Positions 44,260 to 55,969 of a stretch of 64,000 nt of DNA are shown piece after piece. The first letter of the stretch is position 1; the number at the start of each line of letters is the position of its first letter. Source of the stretch: Sepioteuthis lessoniana. Its lineage: Eukaryota; Mollusca; Cephalopoda; Myopsida; Loliginidae. Under the pieces are notes generated by a model. That model did not search any database, was not told the origin of the DNA, and was given only the letters and a program-made list of their open reading frames with translations. Location: the NCBI GenBank assembly GCA_963585895.1, contig OY757934.1, positions 42,990,850 through 43,054,849 on the forward strand, written 5' to 3'. The position numbers and the translations under genes were made by a program.

Positions 44260-45560
44260 GAGAGTTTGACTTTGCTTCATCCTTTTTATAGTTCTTTGAT
44301 CACATCACCTAGCAGCTATTAGAAGTACTATTTGGAAGGCAAGAGATGTAAACCCTACTGATATAATTCCTACATGTATAACTTAATTGAATTAAAAAAA
44401 TACTTTCTGTATCAATCTCCACTCCGCCCACATAGCAACACTTGGGCCAAGTATAGAAGATATGTGTAGAATTATAAGTGGAAAAACGATGTTTTAGGGA
44501 CGCAAACAATTCGGACTTAAACTCGGGCGCAATTTTAATCAATTTAAGAATTCGTTTATTAACAAATAAAGAATTCGAAGTGAATTACAATACAACATGT
44601 GTATGAAAAGGCAATGGAAGCAGGAAAAGTGTCCTTAGAAGTAAGGGAAAAATAAGAAATAGAAATATAGTTTTGCTCAAATATTTTCAGTAACCGCCTA
44701 ATTACACTTTAAGCATAGAAAAAGAATTATTTGTGAACTTACTGATTTGAAGAAGAATGGCGAATAGGTGCCTTTTTTAGGGTTAAGTTACATAATGAAG
44801 TTCAGAAAGAATTGTGAAGAAGTGATAAAGTTGTAACGATATTTTGAGTGAGTCATTTCTTGAGGAGTCTGGGAGAAGAAGAGTTCTGTTCCTTTTCTCC
44901 GTCAACTGGCACTACTTACTAATGTTAAAAAAGATTTCTTACTTGGGTATAGGTGAACTTCTGTCTCTTGTTTTGCTCTGCGTGGGAACTTCTGAAGCGG
45001 ACACGAAGCGTTGGGTGGCCAAAGACCAGTAAGCACGTGTGTCCAAAGCGCCACTATTTCTGCTATAGTGTCTCACTAACTTAGTTTAATAACTGACCTT
45101 ACGTCTAGCTGTTGCCATAAGACTTCTTATATGGCTGAGAGCCCTTTGCTATTGAGAGTAGCCGACTCCACAACCAGTATGGGCTGGAGTTTCAAATGTT
45201 ACTGACTTGTGGTCGTCTCGACTGTTTATTCATGGGAATTTGGTGAGCTGTCTCTGAAAAGTATTTTCCGACCCTGTGATTGACCGAAATAGAATTCTTT
45301 ATCTTTGCAGGAAAGAGCATTTTAGGGTTTTTTCAGCCCTTTTTCAAGAAGTTTCTTTGAACCTGTGATCCTGTTGCGGAGCCGATAAGCACGTCGATCC
45401 CATAAATGTTTTAAGTTAAAGCGTGCGAGTAATTGACAGCCAAAGACAATGAAGGAAACAAAGGCGAGGTAACAAATATAACAAAGATGACAATTTATTG
45501 TCGTGTTTACAAGCGCGTGTGTAAAGGTCGTGGTAGTAGTATTTGTGTCTTCAGCTAGAT
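44260..45560. other. Unassigned intergenic sequence
   Basis: No recognisable gene. Short open frames have no motifs or splice context. Confidence 0.4.
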
Positions 45561-45574
45561 GGGTGATGTCGGTA

Positions 45575-45795
45575 GCTGGTATGGTCGAGTCGAAGGGAAG
45601 CGGCTGGGCGGTCGTTACTGGTAGCCGATGTGGCTCGAGTCGTAGGATGCAGCTGAATGATCGTTGCGGATTGCTGAGGTTGGTCGAGTCGTTGAATGCA
45701 GCTGGACAATAGTTGCGGGAAGCTGGTGTCGGTCGAGTCGGTGAATACAGCTGGACGATCGTTGCGGGTAGTTGAGGTCGGTCGTGGTTGGTAAA
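45575..45795 (+). repeat. ~49-bp GC-rich minisatellite, about four to five units
   Basis: 'gtcgagtcg...atgcagctgga...gttgcggg' recurs with cgagtc at 45587, 45636, 45684 and 45734 (spacing 49, 48, 50). Confidence 0.85.
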
Positions 45796-46099
45796 TCGAT
45801 ATCCCGGTTTTGACAGTACGTTGGGTTAACCAGGGGTGTGTCGATGTAGTTTCTAGCCCGTACAGCGAGTCGTACGAGGGCTAGTTATTGCAATGCTAGG
45901 GCAGTCCGTACAGCACGTCGTATGTAAACTGGATGCTGCATTGCTGGAGCGTCGTGGTCGTGGTCGAAGTCGGTGTTGGCAGCTTGGTCGCGTAGAGTCG
46001 GGCGAACTAGCGACTAAGACTGAGTCGTGTCTTAGTACTGCGGACCAAGTGAACGGACGGGGAAACCGTGGCTAAGGTTTGTCAGGCCTTAGCACATCC

Positions 46100-46620
46100 G
46101 AAGTCGAGCGAGCAAATCGGTGAAGCCAGGGCTTTGTCGTGCCCTTAGCTGTGCGGGCGTATCGGAGACGGTAGTTATTGCTTTGCCGTGTCAAAGCTGT
46201 GCGGGCGTATCGATGACGGTAGCTATGGCTGTGCCGCGCCAAAGCTGTGCGGACGTATCGGGGACGATAGCTATGGCTGTGCCGCGCCAAAGCTGTGCGG
46301 ATGTATCGAGACGGTAGCTAAGGATTTGCCGTGCCAAAGCAGTACGGACTATCGAGACGGTAGCTATTGCTGTGCCGTACCAAAGTTGAGCGGACGTATC
46401 GGGACGTTAGCTATAGCTATGCCGCGCCAAAGCTCTGCGGACGTGTCGAAGGCGGTAGTTATGGCTTTGCCGTGTCAAAGCTGTACGGACGTGTCGGAGG
46501 CGGTAGCTATGGCTTTGCCGCGCCAAAGCTGTTCGAGAGTATCGAGACGGTAGCTAAGGCTTTGCGGTGCCAAAGCTTAGCACTGTCGAGCGAACAGGTT
46601 AGGAGGCTGCAGCTATGATT
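46100..46620 (+). repeat. 48-bp GC-rich minisatellite, about ten units
   Basis: The unit contains 'ctgtgcggacgtatcg', 'gacggtagctatggct' and 'ttgccgtgccaaag'. It repeats every 48 bp (46-48) from 46149, with degenerate units on both sides. Because 48 is a multiple of three, an apparent 16-residue peptide repeat results (KLCGRI..GSYG.AAP). Unit-length changes shift the frame, so protein coding is doubtful. Confidence 0.9.
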
Positions 46621-46739
46621 GTCGTTATCTTAGCGCTGCGCAGATAGTGAAGCGGTAGCTAAAGGCTAACCCGTGCCTTTAGCGCTGCGCTGCCAAACGG
46701 ACGAGGGGAAATCGACCGAATGGTTAAGACCGGGCTGTC

Positions 46740-48660
46740 TTAGAGTCTTCTTCCTGTTTGCCTCCGGGCTGTCTGCTTCGACTGGTCAATAAAGACCGTC
46801 AGAGATGCTCCAACCCGCAGAAGGAGACCTCTAATGGTACTTAAAAGGCCCTTTTTTGCATAACTATGTGATGGGAAAGGCGAATGCAACCACTAGATGT
46901 AGGATTCAGCCTTTCGGAGCCACACTCTGAGAGCGACTCCTGAAAGCGTCCAGGGACCTCCAAATTTTTCGACGCCGAAATCTTGTTTATATTAAGGGAA
47001 CGCAACACCACACGTAAATAGAAAGTTCTTCTATAAAAAATGTGTAGAGAAATAAAGTACTTCTTTAGCCTAATATAGGCTACCGAAGATAATTTATTCC
47101 ATTTTTATAGAGTTATTTCTGTCAGAAGTGTTTTGTAAATATTAAATTTAATTTATCTCTTTTTTAGCTGTAACGGAAAGTCAAGGTCGTAAAAAGGGCT
47201 TAGTCATTTCCGGCCGTACCCCCACCCCATGTAATTTTTCTAGGGCGAGCGAGTAATCCGATCTGTTTATGTTTGTGAGCAGGTCGCGGCTACCCACAAA
47301 ACAGTTAAAATACGGCTGATTGTTGAACTTAAGTCGAACCTAAAAGAACCTACTTCCTTTTTGCTCATATTGTTTTACCAAAGAAATAGGGAGGGCCTTT
47401 TTTTAACCTTAGTTTCAGAATTTTTAAAATAAAATGTTCAATTGCAAACCCATTATTCATATCGACCCAGTGAATTTTAAAGTGTAGCTGGATGAAACTC
47501 AGTTTTACTGAATTTTACTAGAACTTACTGGATCTATCCAGGGTTCAGTTCTCACTGGCGCTGATTATGTTTTCCATTTATAATTCTTAATTATCATTAC
47601 TGAACCGTTCTTTTATCTAATTCTTATAAGATCAATCTTTTTCCGTTGGTGTTTTTGCTAAGAAACAACAATGAAATTAACTAATGGAATGAATCTTATT
47701 TACAAAAATGTATAAGAATGTTTTCCCTTTTTCCCTTTTTACAGAAAAGAGAGCTCACAACGCAGTTAAGTTGTTGAATTTCCATATTACGATAGTTTAG
47801 TTTTCGATAAATGTCTAAGATCAAACTTACTTGTGAGCTGTTCTACGTGCGTGTATGAGGTGAAGTGGCTTAGTCTCGAAAGAATATATTCTGGCTGTTG
47901 AAGCAAAGAAAGAAATAAATACATGTAGAAGATGCATGGAACTAGCTAATTGTGAAATACGGGTTCTCATTCATATGTTTTTGATGAGATCAAGAAACGT
48001 CTGCTGCCTCAGCCAATGGTGTTTCGATTGGTCCTGAAATACTCATTTCTTGGTCACGTGATCGTTCACAATTTTGTCCGCATCAGTGAACTTGATCTGC
48101 ATATAGACCATGAATCTGATTGTTCTTAGAATGTAACATTATGCACTTATAGGGTGTCACCCTGTCATATCCCAAGATACCACTCATACGGGTGTCGCGT
48201 AAAATGCAAGGGCTATGAAGTGACTATCATATCAGAAACAGTCGGACTTTCAAATATAAATGAAAAAAGGCTGGAAAGTGAATTAATTAAAGAATGAAAA
48301 ATAGTCAAAATAAAAAAAAATGGTGAGAAGTGCTCTCTATAGATTGGGCCTAGAAGAGAAAGTAACTGGAGTGAGGCGAGGTCACAAGGGAATTTGGGGG
48401 CCATGCTTGCTTTCTCCTTTACAATATGCGGAGCCAGTTTAGATACTCTTTCTATTTCTTACTCTCTTCCTGTTATTTTTGCTATGGCTCAGAACATCCT
48501 CTTTACCAACGCCACGTTGTAGCATCAAAAGTCTTAATACTCCTCACAACTAGGAACTTTCAACCATGATTGCATACGTAGCGTAGGATTACCATCCTTG
48601 CCTGCCTAAGGAGTTCTACTAATGACCGCTAGATGGCGACACCATATCAACTAGGCTCTA
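46740..48660. other. Unassigned sequence between the minisatellites and the LTR element
   Basis: GC-rich until about 47300, then AT-rich. A CACGTG E-box lies at 48054, and a TATA-like 'ctagtataaagggg' at 48657, just before the LTR below. No exon recognised. Confidence 0.4.
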
Positions 48661-48685
48661 GTATAAAGGGGAAAAGCCCGAAGAT

Positions 48686-48870
48686 TGTTGTATCCAACGT
48701 AGACCTTTTCTGGGTTTAACCAGTAAGAAGAATCCTACCTCCTTGGCAGTACTCTTCAGTTTCGATTTAAAAAAAAGGAGACGCCGCGTAGATTAAAAAT
48801 AAGACCACAATCATTATATGACATGTTACTCATTCATATTTCAAACACAGTATCTGACAAGGATTGAGAA
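48686..48870 (+). mobile_element. 5' LTR remnant of Ty3/Gypsy-type element
   Basis: 'tgttgtatcc' then 'ccttttctgggtttaaccag' and 'gcagtactctt...gacgccgcgtagat...aataagaccacaatcatt' align in order with the 3' LTR from 53210 (tgttgtatcc, ttttctgagtttaactagca, cagtagtactc, gacgccgattag, aataaaagcagtcatt). Substantial divergence indicates an old insertion. Confidence 0.65.
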
Positions 48871-49187
48871 ATTAATTGTCCTTAAAAGTAAAACAACAGT
48901 GGACACGCGGTGAATATTTAACTCTGCATCCCACCAGACAGGATTTGACACAAGTTTTTTTTTATAATGGGGGTTTAGGAGAAGTCATGCACGAGCTGAA
49001 ACTCGTGTCCTGTTGGACTATGCTGGTCATAGGTTCACTAGGTCCAATGCGAACTATGTTAGCCTTTGCTAAATCTCCCGGCACTTTGACCTTACTGGTA
49101 AATCCACCCACAAACTTTTGATGATCCCTTTTTTTACAGCATTGGCATGATCTACATGCACTGGGTTCCCACTGGACAGATAGTCAA

Positions 49188-49631
49188 CATGTTGAGGTTT
49201 TAAGGGAGTTCAGCAAGAGATTCCGTCAGAAAAGAGACCAGCACTCTTCAAATCGGGTCAGTGGCATTTCCACCAGAACAATGCACCAGTCCACAACTCT
49301 ATCCTTGTCACAAACTATTTGACCAAGATGGACTTCAAGACAGTTCCCTACCCTCCATATAGCCCAGACCTTGCTCCCTATGACTTTTGGTTATTCCCTA
49401 AGCTCCGAGGCTGTTGTTATGAGACAATTGAGGAGATGAAAGAGGCTGTGACGAAGGTCATTGACACGCTCACACAAGAGAACTTCCATGGGGCCTTGCC
49501 GAAGTTGTTGAAACGGTAGAACAAGTGTATTGCAGCCGGAAATTACTTCGAAGGGGACTAGAGTTTCATATGTGTACTATCAATAAAAGTGCCCATACGA
49601 AAAAGTCTGGAAACTTATTTAATGATCCTCG
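49188..49631 (+). mobile_element. Mariner-like element, 3' half (copy 3) inside the LTR element
   Basis: Begins at 'atgttgaggttttaaggga' and runs to the 3' terminal repeat 'cttatttaatgatcctcg'. It encodes [20 protein letters not shown] and [12 protein letters not shown] in a nearly continuous frame. The catalytic neighbourhood reads PYD rather than PCD. It lacks the 5' half. Confidence 0.88.
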
Positions 49632-49639
49632 TATCTCAA

Positions 49640-50690
49640 CTCCTAAGATACATTCCTGGAAAAGAATCTCTCCAGACACAACAAAAATTCGGATAATAAT
49701 CAGCAGCACATCACTAACATCAGTTTCCGAAGTTAGATACTTCCTTGGAATGGCACAATACGATGCCAGATTCATCCCACGATATGCTACAATAACAGAA
49801 CCTTTGAGAAGATTCACAAAAAGCACACAGGAAATTGAAGGGTTTAGAACAAGGAGCCTTTAACAGAATAAGACAAGTATTAATAATTCTTCAGGTCATG
49901 TCTTATATCGACTGTAGCAAACCAACAAAGGTCCAAGTAGATGTCATCTCAGTAGGCCTAGGAGCAATCCTTATGCAGCAAGGTTCCCCCATTTGCTACT
50001 CAAGTCGAGTTCTCATCGAGACTGAACAGTGATACCTGCAAATGGACAAAGTGGGCCTAGTAGTTGTCTACGGAATAGAAAGTTTACACCAATACCTATT
50101 TGGTGCAAGCTTCTCTGTGATCACAAATACCTCATAGGGGTGGAGAAATAGCCATAAGTTCACTACAGCGAGACTGGAAAGGTGGTATCTGCGTCTTATG
50201 CTATATGACATGAACTTTGTGCACGCTCCTCAACAAAAAAAAAGTGACATTACATAGGTAGCTACCCCCACGAAACACCCAGACATGACAATGCCGGAGA
50301 AAAATTATTGCTAGTGGAGTGATAAATGCTGTACCAAAATCCATGACGCTACAAGAAGTGAAGAAGGCAACAGAAGGAGACCCACAACTTCAGGAAATAA
50401 TGCGAGTCATACAGAAGAGTTGCTGGAAAAATACGGAAGTAAAAGACTTTGTCCGATTCAAGGACGAATTATCCATCCATAATGGATTAAAACCGAGACA
50501 ACTTCATTCCTACTTTCCTACATAAAAAATAGCTATTGGTCACCAAACACATCAAAGAATCGTGATGACCAAACATTGCATACATGAGAAGATTTGGTTC
50601 CCATGAATCAACAAACTTGTAGTGGATGTTATAAAATCGTGCATACCATGCCAAACGTTATGCCCAGTCCTAACATCATGTTAACCTCTT
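49640..50690 (+). pseudogene. Ty3/Gypsy pol fragment: RT thumb, RNase H and integrase zinc finger region
   Basis: In broken frames: SEVRYFLGMAQYDARFIPRY (end of RT), QVDVISVGLGAILMQQGSPI (RNase H, with the DASxxGxGAxLxQ pattern altered), then 'GIESLHQYLFGASFSVIT'. The next part, around 50330-50480, is SMTLQEVKKATEGDPQLQEI. Around 50540-50670 there are integrase HHCC-like residues (..CIPCQTL). Stops and frameshifts are frequent. No intact reading frame; described only as a fossil. Confidence 0.85.
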
Positions 50691-50699
50691 CAAACTACA

Positions 50700-52099
50700 A
50701 GCCCAGTTGGCTGGGGCTGTAGAATACATCGACTGCTTCTCTGCAGAGAAGTAAGACCCCCACCCCAATGAGTATCCTGGATATGACACTAAACAATCAG
50801 ATGTTGAGGCTCCAGTGATGCTGGAGCTTTGGAGAATGCGGAGTACCTCTTCGTTGCTATTGCTCCCAGATCCACTTTAGCTTGGAGTGGTAGCATCTGT
50901 GTTGGAAATTATAAATTCGGCAGTTAATATCTGCTCGAATATGATTGGCTGTTTTGAAGATGTGCCGTAAGCCCCCGCCCCCGCCTCTACTGTTATGTAA
51001 GTGGAACCCACAAAGGGATCTCTCTCTATATCTCTCTTTTGGTTTTTTCAGCACGAGAAGACTCTGCCTGACTCTCTCTTTTTGCTTTGTGAGCTGTTGT
51101 TTATTCCCTTTTGACTTTAGGTAGTTTTTCTTGAGCAAGGTGCCTTAAGTAAAAGGCCCATTAGTCGCTTAAGCTAAGCCTCTTTTCCTTACAGGGTTTT
51201 TATTTTTTGTGTTACTTGTTGAAACTATAAGCCTACCACAGGCTAATAGTTGTTTGGGTATGCTGTTCCCTTCTAAAGAAATTTGAGTTTAAGGTCTGGA
51301 AGCGGTATTATTGGACCTTTTGCCGACAAAGGAAGCTGTTGGCTGGATCAGAAGATGTGGTAAAAGCCTCAGCAGAAGAAAATTCGAGTTGAAACAGAAA
51401 GATATTCATCTATAAGAGGAGGAAGCAGTGGTCTACTCGAAGTTCACATAAAGAAATAGTAAACTTTTTTTTGGGGGGGGGGGTTACAATATTGTCGTTA
51501 CTTGAACGTATGTTAATTTTGTTACCTAAAATTCAAAAGACAAGCATAGCGAAAATATACAAAACCAGATTTTGTAAAGTTTATTTCTCTTGAAATAAAT
51601 TACTTTGTGGGAACTAGTTGTTTTTAAGAAATATAGACACTCATCTCTTTCAGATTCAAAATTAGCTTTCCCATTCCCCTTTTTTATCTACTTTATTTTT
51701 CATACATTTCTCTACCCCTTCACTTAGCCTGACAGTTTACTACTAGATTTCTAGGGTCATGTAGAGATAAAGCCAAGCATTTTTTTGAATTGAGCACATT
51801 TCTTATACCTGATAGGGTCTTACACATTGGTGAAATTGAACAGTTTGACATTTAAGCTGAGTGCAAACAAATGACTAATACTGAATTGAATTGTTTGAAA
51901 TAGAACTCTTTGACCATTTAGCTGCGTGTAAAGAAATGGCTGATTTTTAACTGAGTTGCTAGTAATACATAGCAATACTTGGAACTATTCCACTTTGACT
52001 TATGTTTACAAATCGTATATATCTCATATATATGTATAAACCGGAATTGGTATTAAATAACCTACAATGGTTGATATGTCATAAAACCGAATCAAACAA
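50700..52099 (+). mobile_element. Family A element inserted in the Gypsy pol, with 13-bp target-site duplication
   Basis: The 13-mer tcttcaaactaca occurs at 50687-50699 and again at 52100-52112, and the Gypsy frame resumes after it. The element starts agcccagttggctggggctg, has 'gttgaggctccagtgatgct' and 'ggatccactttagcttgg'-like family A blocks, and ends in the tail 'gtattaaataacctacaatg...gatatgtcataaaaccg'. A further insert splits it. The duplication length fits LINE-machinery insertion. Confidence 0.88.
50898..51806 (+). mobile_element. LTR-like insert inside family A
   Basis: Family A breaks after 'ggagtggtagcatctg' and resumes at 'acctgatagggtc'. The intervening 0.9 kb starts TGTTGGAAATT, has pyrimidine-rich sequence and a polyadenylation-type AATAAA at 51594, and no coding. 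A 5-bp near-duplication atctg/acctg flanks it. The canonical CA end is not clear, so solo LTR is a tentative reading. Includes a (G)10 run at 51474. Confidence 0.45.
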
Positions 52100-52112
52100 T
52101 CTTCAAACTACA

Positions 52113-52960
52113 CCACACCCATAAGAACGATGAAGCTTCTTAGGCATTAACTTCGCAGGCCCGCTTTTTCCTCACGGGACTATTTGCTTGTGGTCATCGA
52201 TGAAAATACGGTCAATATCAAGAAGTTGTTTCTTTAACTTCTGCCAAGGGAATCATACCAAAATCTCGACTTTATCTTTTGTCAAGAAATCCCCTCTGCA
52301 GTAAAAATGAACACGCCCCTCTCACCACCATCACATTCAACGGGGAAAATTATCTTGTTGAAACTAGATAATTTTTTAAATACGACACAGGAAAACATAT
52401 CTCAATGGCCAGAAGCAAACGAAGATGTAGAACGATTTATAGCTACGTTCAACAAGAACATCAGTTATAAATCGTTCTACTTTATAGCAGAAAGCACACA
52501 TAACTGGAAATCCCAATTGCTCAAATTTCTTCGACAATACAGGGGTACTCCCACACCTCCACAAAACCGTCATTCTCCGAAGCCCTCGTGATGGACTTAC
52601 ATACCCTGTCTTCTCATGTTCCAAATAGAACCCACACAAAAATCTCTGTTCATGATCACATTAGTAAACAAAAAATGTATGAATACAGATGAGAAGAGAA
52701 CCCTTCCCTCTATACTGCCACAGGGTGACGATGTCCTGGTGAAGCAAAAACGAAGGGACAAGCCTTGCCCAACATGATCGTACAAAAAGAAGGCAACATG
52801 GTAACAACGCGACGCAGTCACAACAATGTCATCACTCGCAACTCTTCATATTTCAAATCAATTCAAGGCATGAGACCAACATGCCTAGAAGAAGAAGAAG
52901 AAGAAGAAGAAGAAGAAGAAGAAGAAGAAGAAGAAGAAGACTTGCCCTAATCAACACACA
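52113..52960 (+). pseudogene. Ty3/Gypsy integrase core and C-terminal region, interrupted continuation
   Basis: Resumes with an integrase-core-like 'FAGPLFPHG' near 52155. NEDVERFIATFNKNI, HNWKSQLLKFLRQYRGTP and 'EGNMVTTRRSHNNVITRNSS' follow (C-terminal chromo/GPY-like end of Gypsy integrase). Frames are broken by stops. A (GAA)n tract lies at 52889-52940. Confidence 0.82.
52889..52940. repeat. (GAA)n microsatellite
   Basis: About 17 perfect gaa units, encoding poly-Glu or poly-Arg depending on frame, within the Gypsy fossil. Confidence 0.98.
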
Positions 52961-53209
52961 TCCAACACGGTACCACGGAAGACCCCATGCAACCACCATC
53001 TCCTATCCAGCCACCAAAGCAGCCATCATAAAACCTGACGCACCCAAGACTTGTCCTGACTTATATTACAAACGACGTCAGAGACGCCTCCCAACTTGCC
53101 TAAAAGAATATGAAACATAATGAAAAAAAAATTATGAATGTATATAAGAAAAAAAACTCTAATTTGGTTAGAATAACATTCCCTGTTACTATCCAAAGTA
53201 AGGAAGGAA

Positions 53210-53465
53210 TGTTGTATCCTAATGTTACCATTTTCTGAGTTTAACTAGCAAAAGTAAACGCACCTCTCCAGTAGTACTCAACAATTTGGTAAGAAAGCAG
53301 ACGCCGATTAGTTTGAAAATAAAAGCAGTCATTGTACGACGTGTTCCACATTCCTTTTTTAAACAGAATAAAGACTTCACTCTCTTCCTTCACATAATGG
53401 TCTAGAGACAAGGACCTGCTCTCGTCCTTCTGTGTCAGGGACATCTACCATCAGTGAATCTCATG
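53210..53465 (+). mobile_element. 3' LTR remnant of Ty3/Gypsy-type element
   Basis: Preceded by a purine-rich tract (aaagtaaggaagga) that fits a polypurine tract. It begins tgttgtatcct and contains AATAAAG at 53369. The right end is not clear. Confidence 0.65.
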
Positions 53466-53469
53466 ATAC

Positions 53470-54086
53470 ATTGAACACAATACTACAAATTAGTATACAA
53501 CATATAGTGCTGGCACTCCAGGGCTCACTTGGCGTGAGTGGTTTAAAGTTAATCGCTTGGTCCCAGGGACCTTCCCCAATAACAGTACCTGCTCAGCAGA
53601 ACTGAGTTAATTGCTCGGCTCCTGGGGCGCCTCTAAAGAGAAATGCCGAGGTGACCAAGCATATTTTGTAAATGGTCACACAGGAATCAAGACATTATGT
53701 CAAATCTGTTGTAATCCTTTATAGGACAGACACATACATATTTTTTTAAACAGATCTATTTCAACATGACGTTAGGAAATATTTAAAGGGGAAGAACACT
53801 TGACTGTCCGCGGCAAGGAGTCGTATCGTTCATATAACACAAAATCTGACTTGGTGAGGTCGAATAAATCCCTACAATTCCGTAAGCTTTTTTTTCATTC
53901 ATATAGACATATCTAATACTTTCACACAAACAACAACTGAAGGAACTCTTCTTAAATATGCAAATTTCTCATGAACCTTTATACCTCTTAGAAACTTCAC
54001 TCTCACGTTCGTGCCGTTTTACGTATACACTTTCATTCATGCATACTTTCTTTTTCTTTTCTCTATTTAGCTCATTTCTTTATATA
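53470..54086. other. Intergenic sequence, no gene recognised
   Basis: AT-rich with short GC-richer stretches around 53520-53650; nothing supportable. Confidence 0.5.
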
Positions 54087-54348
54087 AGTAAGTAAAGTTG
54101 GCGACCATAGTCGAGGGTGACCCGAAGGCTCCCTTTTCGATAGCTACTACACCAAGGTGTAGGGGAGGGCGCTACTCCTTCCCTGGATTGCTCCACTTTA
54201 CCCTTGATCCGTACCTTATAATGCTGAGTGTAAAGCAAGGGGGCATCAAGTACCATTTTTTGAATCTTTGGTATGACTCGACCTGGGATTGAACCCAGGT
54301 CTCCCGGGCCATTGGCGAACACTCTAATCGCTAGGCCAATGTCCGGTA
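54087..54348 (-). mobile_element. tRNA-derived SINE, octopus OR-like, near-intact
   Basis: Full-length reversed copy: tail 'taagtaaagttggcgaccat', 'ctactacaccaaggtgtagg', 'cctgggattgaacccaggtc' (perfect reverse B box), and a head ending '...gctaggccaatgtcc' with an A-box-like TGGCCTAGCGATTAGAG. The best-preserved copy in the window. Confidence 0.92.
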
Positions 54349-54654
54349 ATTTTATATTTAGTTTGCTCTTGCTGCGTTGGATGAATTTTCAAATATTTAT
54401 AATTGTGAGGGAACTACATTTCTCCAGCTCTACCCCACTCCAGTTGTAAAACGTAGATAAATAAAATTTTACTTTAAAAGGCTCTAAAATTTTGTTTGGT
54501 CTTGTTGCAGGAAACCCAAAAGTCAACAACCCTGTGGAGTTATACTTAGAATGGATAAGACGCTTACTTTTTATATTAAAAAGACTTTTAATGGTAAAAT
54601 GTTCGTGTTCTACGATAAATACCTAACATTCCTGCTTCGATAATCTATGGGGTC

Positions 54655-55345
54655 TCAAGGTAATTTATGTTGTTGTTTGCTATCAGGAATCCATTCTGGG
54701 TTATTCTGTTCTTACCCCACGTTATCCTGCTGGTTTGACTTCTTGGATATGAACACTGTAAAGGAATTATATGAAAGAAGACAGGAAGAGAAAATAGGAG
54801 GCCAATATATCTTTTATATTTTACCTTTATTTCTGAGTTCAACAATCATTCAGTGGGTGTAGAAATTCTTCCTGAATATAAATGAGATGGTTGCATCTCC
54901 CAGTCAAGGTGTTAAAATATGTTTGTCATTCTTGGGTATATATATTCGAACTTGGTATTTAAGGCGTTAACAATGTGTTAGACGCTTTTGGAAGATGTCT
55001 AAATTCAGTTTTTTCAGTTGATGTTAAGTCTGTTATATGGTGTCTTAGTTGTGATTTTGACGAATCCATTATTTGGTGTTTTTAGTCGTGGGTCGCTGGT
55101 AAAAGAGACGGCTGCTACTAGTGGAAAGGTTAGCCAACGCATCGTCTAAAGACGGACGCATAGCGCCTTCCACCAATAGCAAGAAAGATTTAGATGTTGT
55201 CACTTTGCTGGTCACTGCTGAAAGATCACGGGCTTCTTTCTTTTGCCGAGAGGATTCCTTCTTTGCGCATGCGTTGCACCTTTTCCTGTCAGGGGCTTCT
55301 GGGAGTTTTTAAATTTTTTTATATATCTTTTTAATTTAATTTTGA
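54655..55345 (+). repeat. Dispersed ~650-bp repeat, copy 2
   Basis: Matches 33484-34140. It carries an extra ~45 bp (ttagatgttgtcactttgct...) near 55190. Non-coding. Confidence 0.85.
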
Positions 55346-55722
55346 TTTTCTTTTTCTATTCACCAAAAATCTTATATAGCAGTCACAGATTTATTTTCTC
55401 TCGCGAATCAATTCCTCCGCCAAGCGATTCAGCCACACACTGACCAATCGGCGGGCAGAGCATATTGATTCCGTCTTACTCTCTAAAACTAATTTTTCTA
55501 TTACTTTTTGGAAATCACGACAAGTCAGAGAGCACCTGGTTAGCAGCCAAGACAGACCTCTCTCGCGTCCTCTGCTACGGACATTCCTCATGGAACCCCT
55601 TCACTGAAGAACACACTGCTACTAGCTTCACACATAGAAGAACCACCCTTGCAGTCTGTCATACGAGCTACTTGCTACTGTGAAACACACTTTCTACAAA
55701 CTCAAGGATCAACATACTAAAC

Positions 55723-55969
55723 GGCGACACCCGCCAATGGCCCGGGAGACCTGGGTTCAATCCCAGGCCGAGTCATACCAAAGACTTTAAAAATGGTACT
55801 TGATACCACCTTGCTTAACACTCAGCATTATAAGGTACGGTTCAAGGGTAAAGTGGAGCAATCCTGGGAATGGAGTAGCGCCCTCCCCAACACCTTGGTG
55901 TAGTAGCTATCGAAAAGGGAGCCTTCGGGTCACCCTCGACTATGGTCGCTAACTTTACTTACTTACTAT
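55723..55969 (+). mobile_element. tRNA-derived SINE, octopus OR-like
   Basis: 'cgccaatggcccgggagacc', perfect B box GGGTTCAATCCCA, 'gtcataccaaagactttaaa', 'gcttaacactcagcattata', 'ggtgtagtagctatcgaaaa', 'actatggtcgctaactttac'. The first ~20 bp of the head are missing or altered. Confidence 0.9.

Noticed and set aside
46188..46618. 121-residue repeat ORF in the GC-rich minisatellite
   Set aside because: The period of 48 gives apparent coding. Unit lengths of 46 and 47 shift the frame, and there is no start context or splice site.
54280..54348. Possible tRNA gene on the minus strand
   Set aside because: It is the head of the OR-like SINE, repeated with the same body at six other places.
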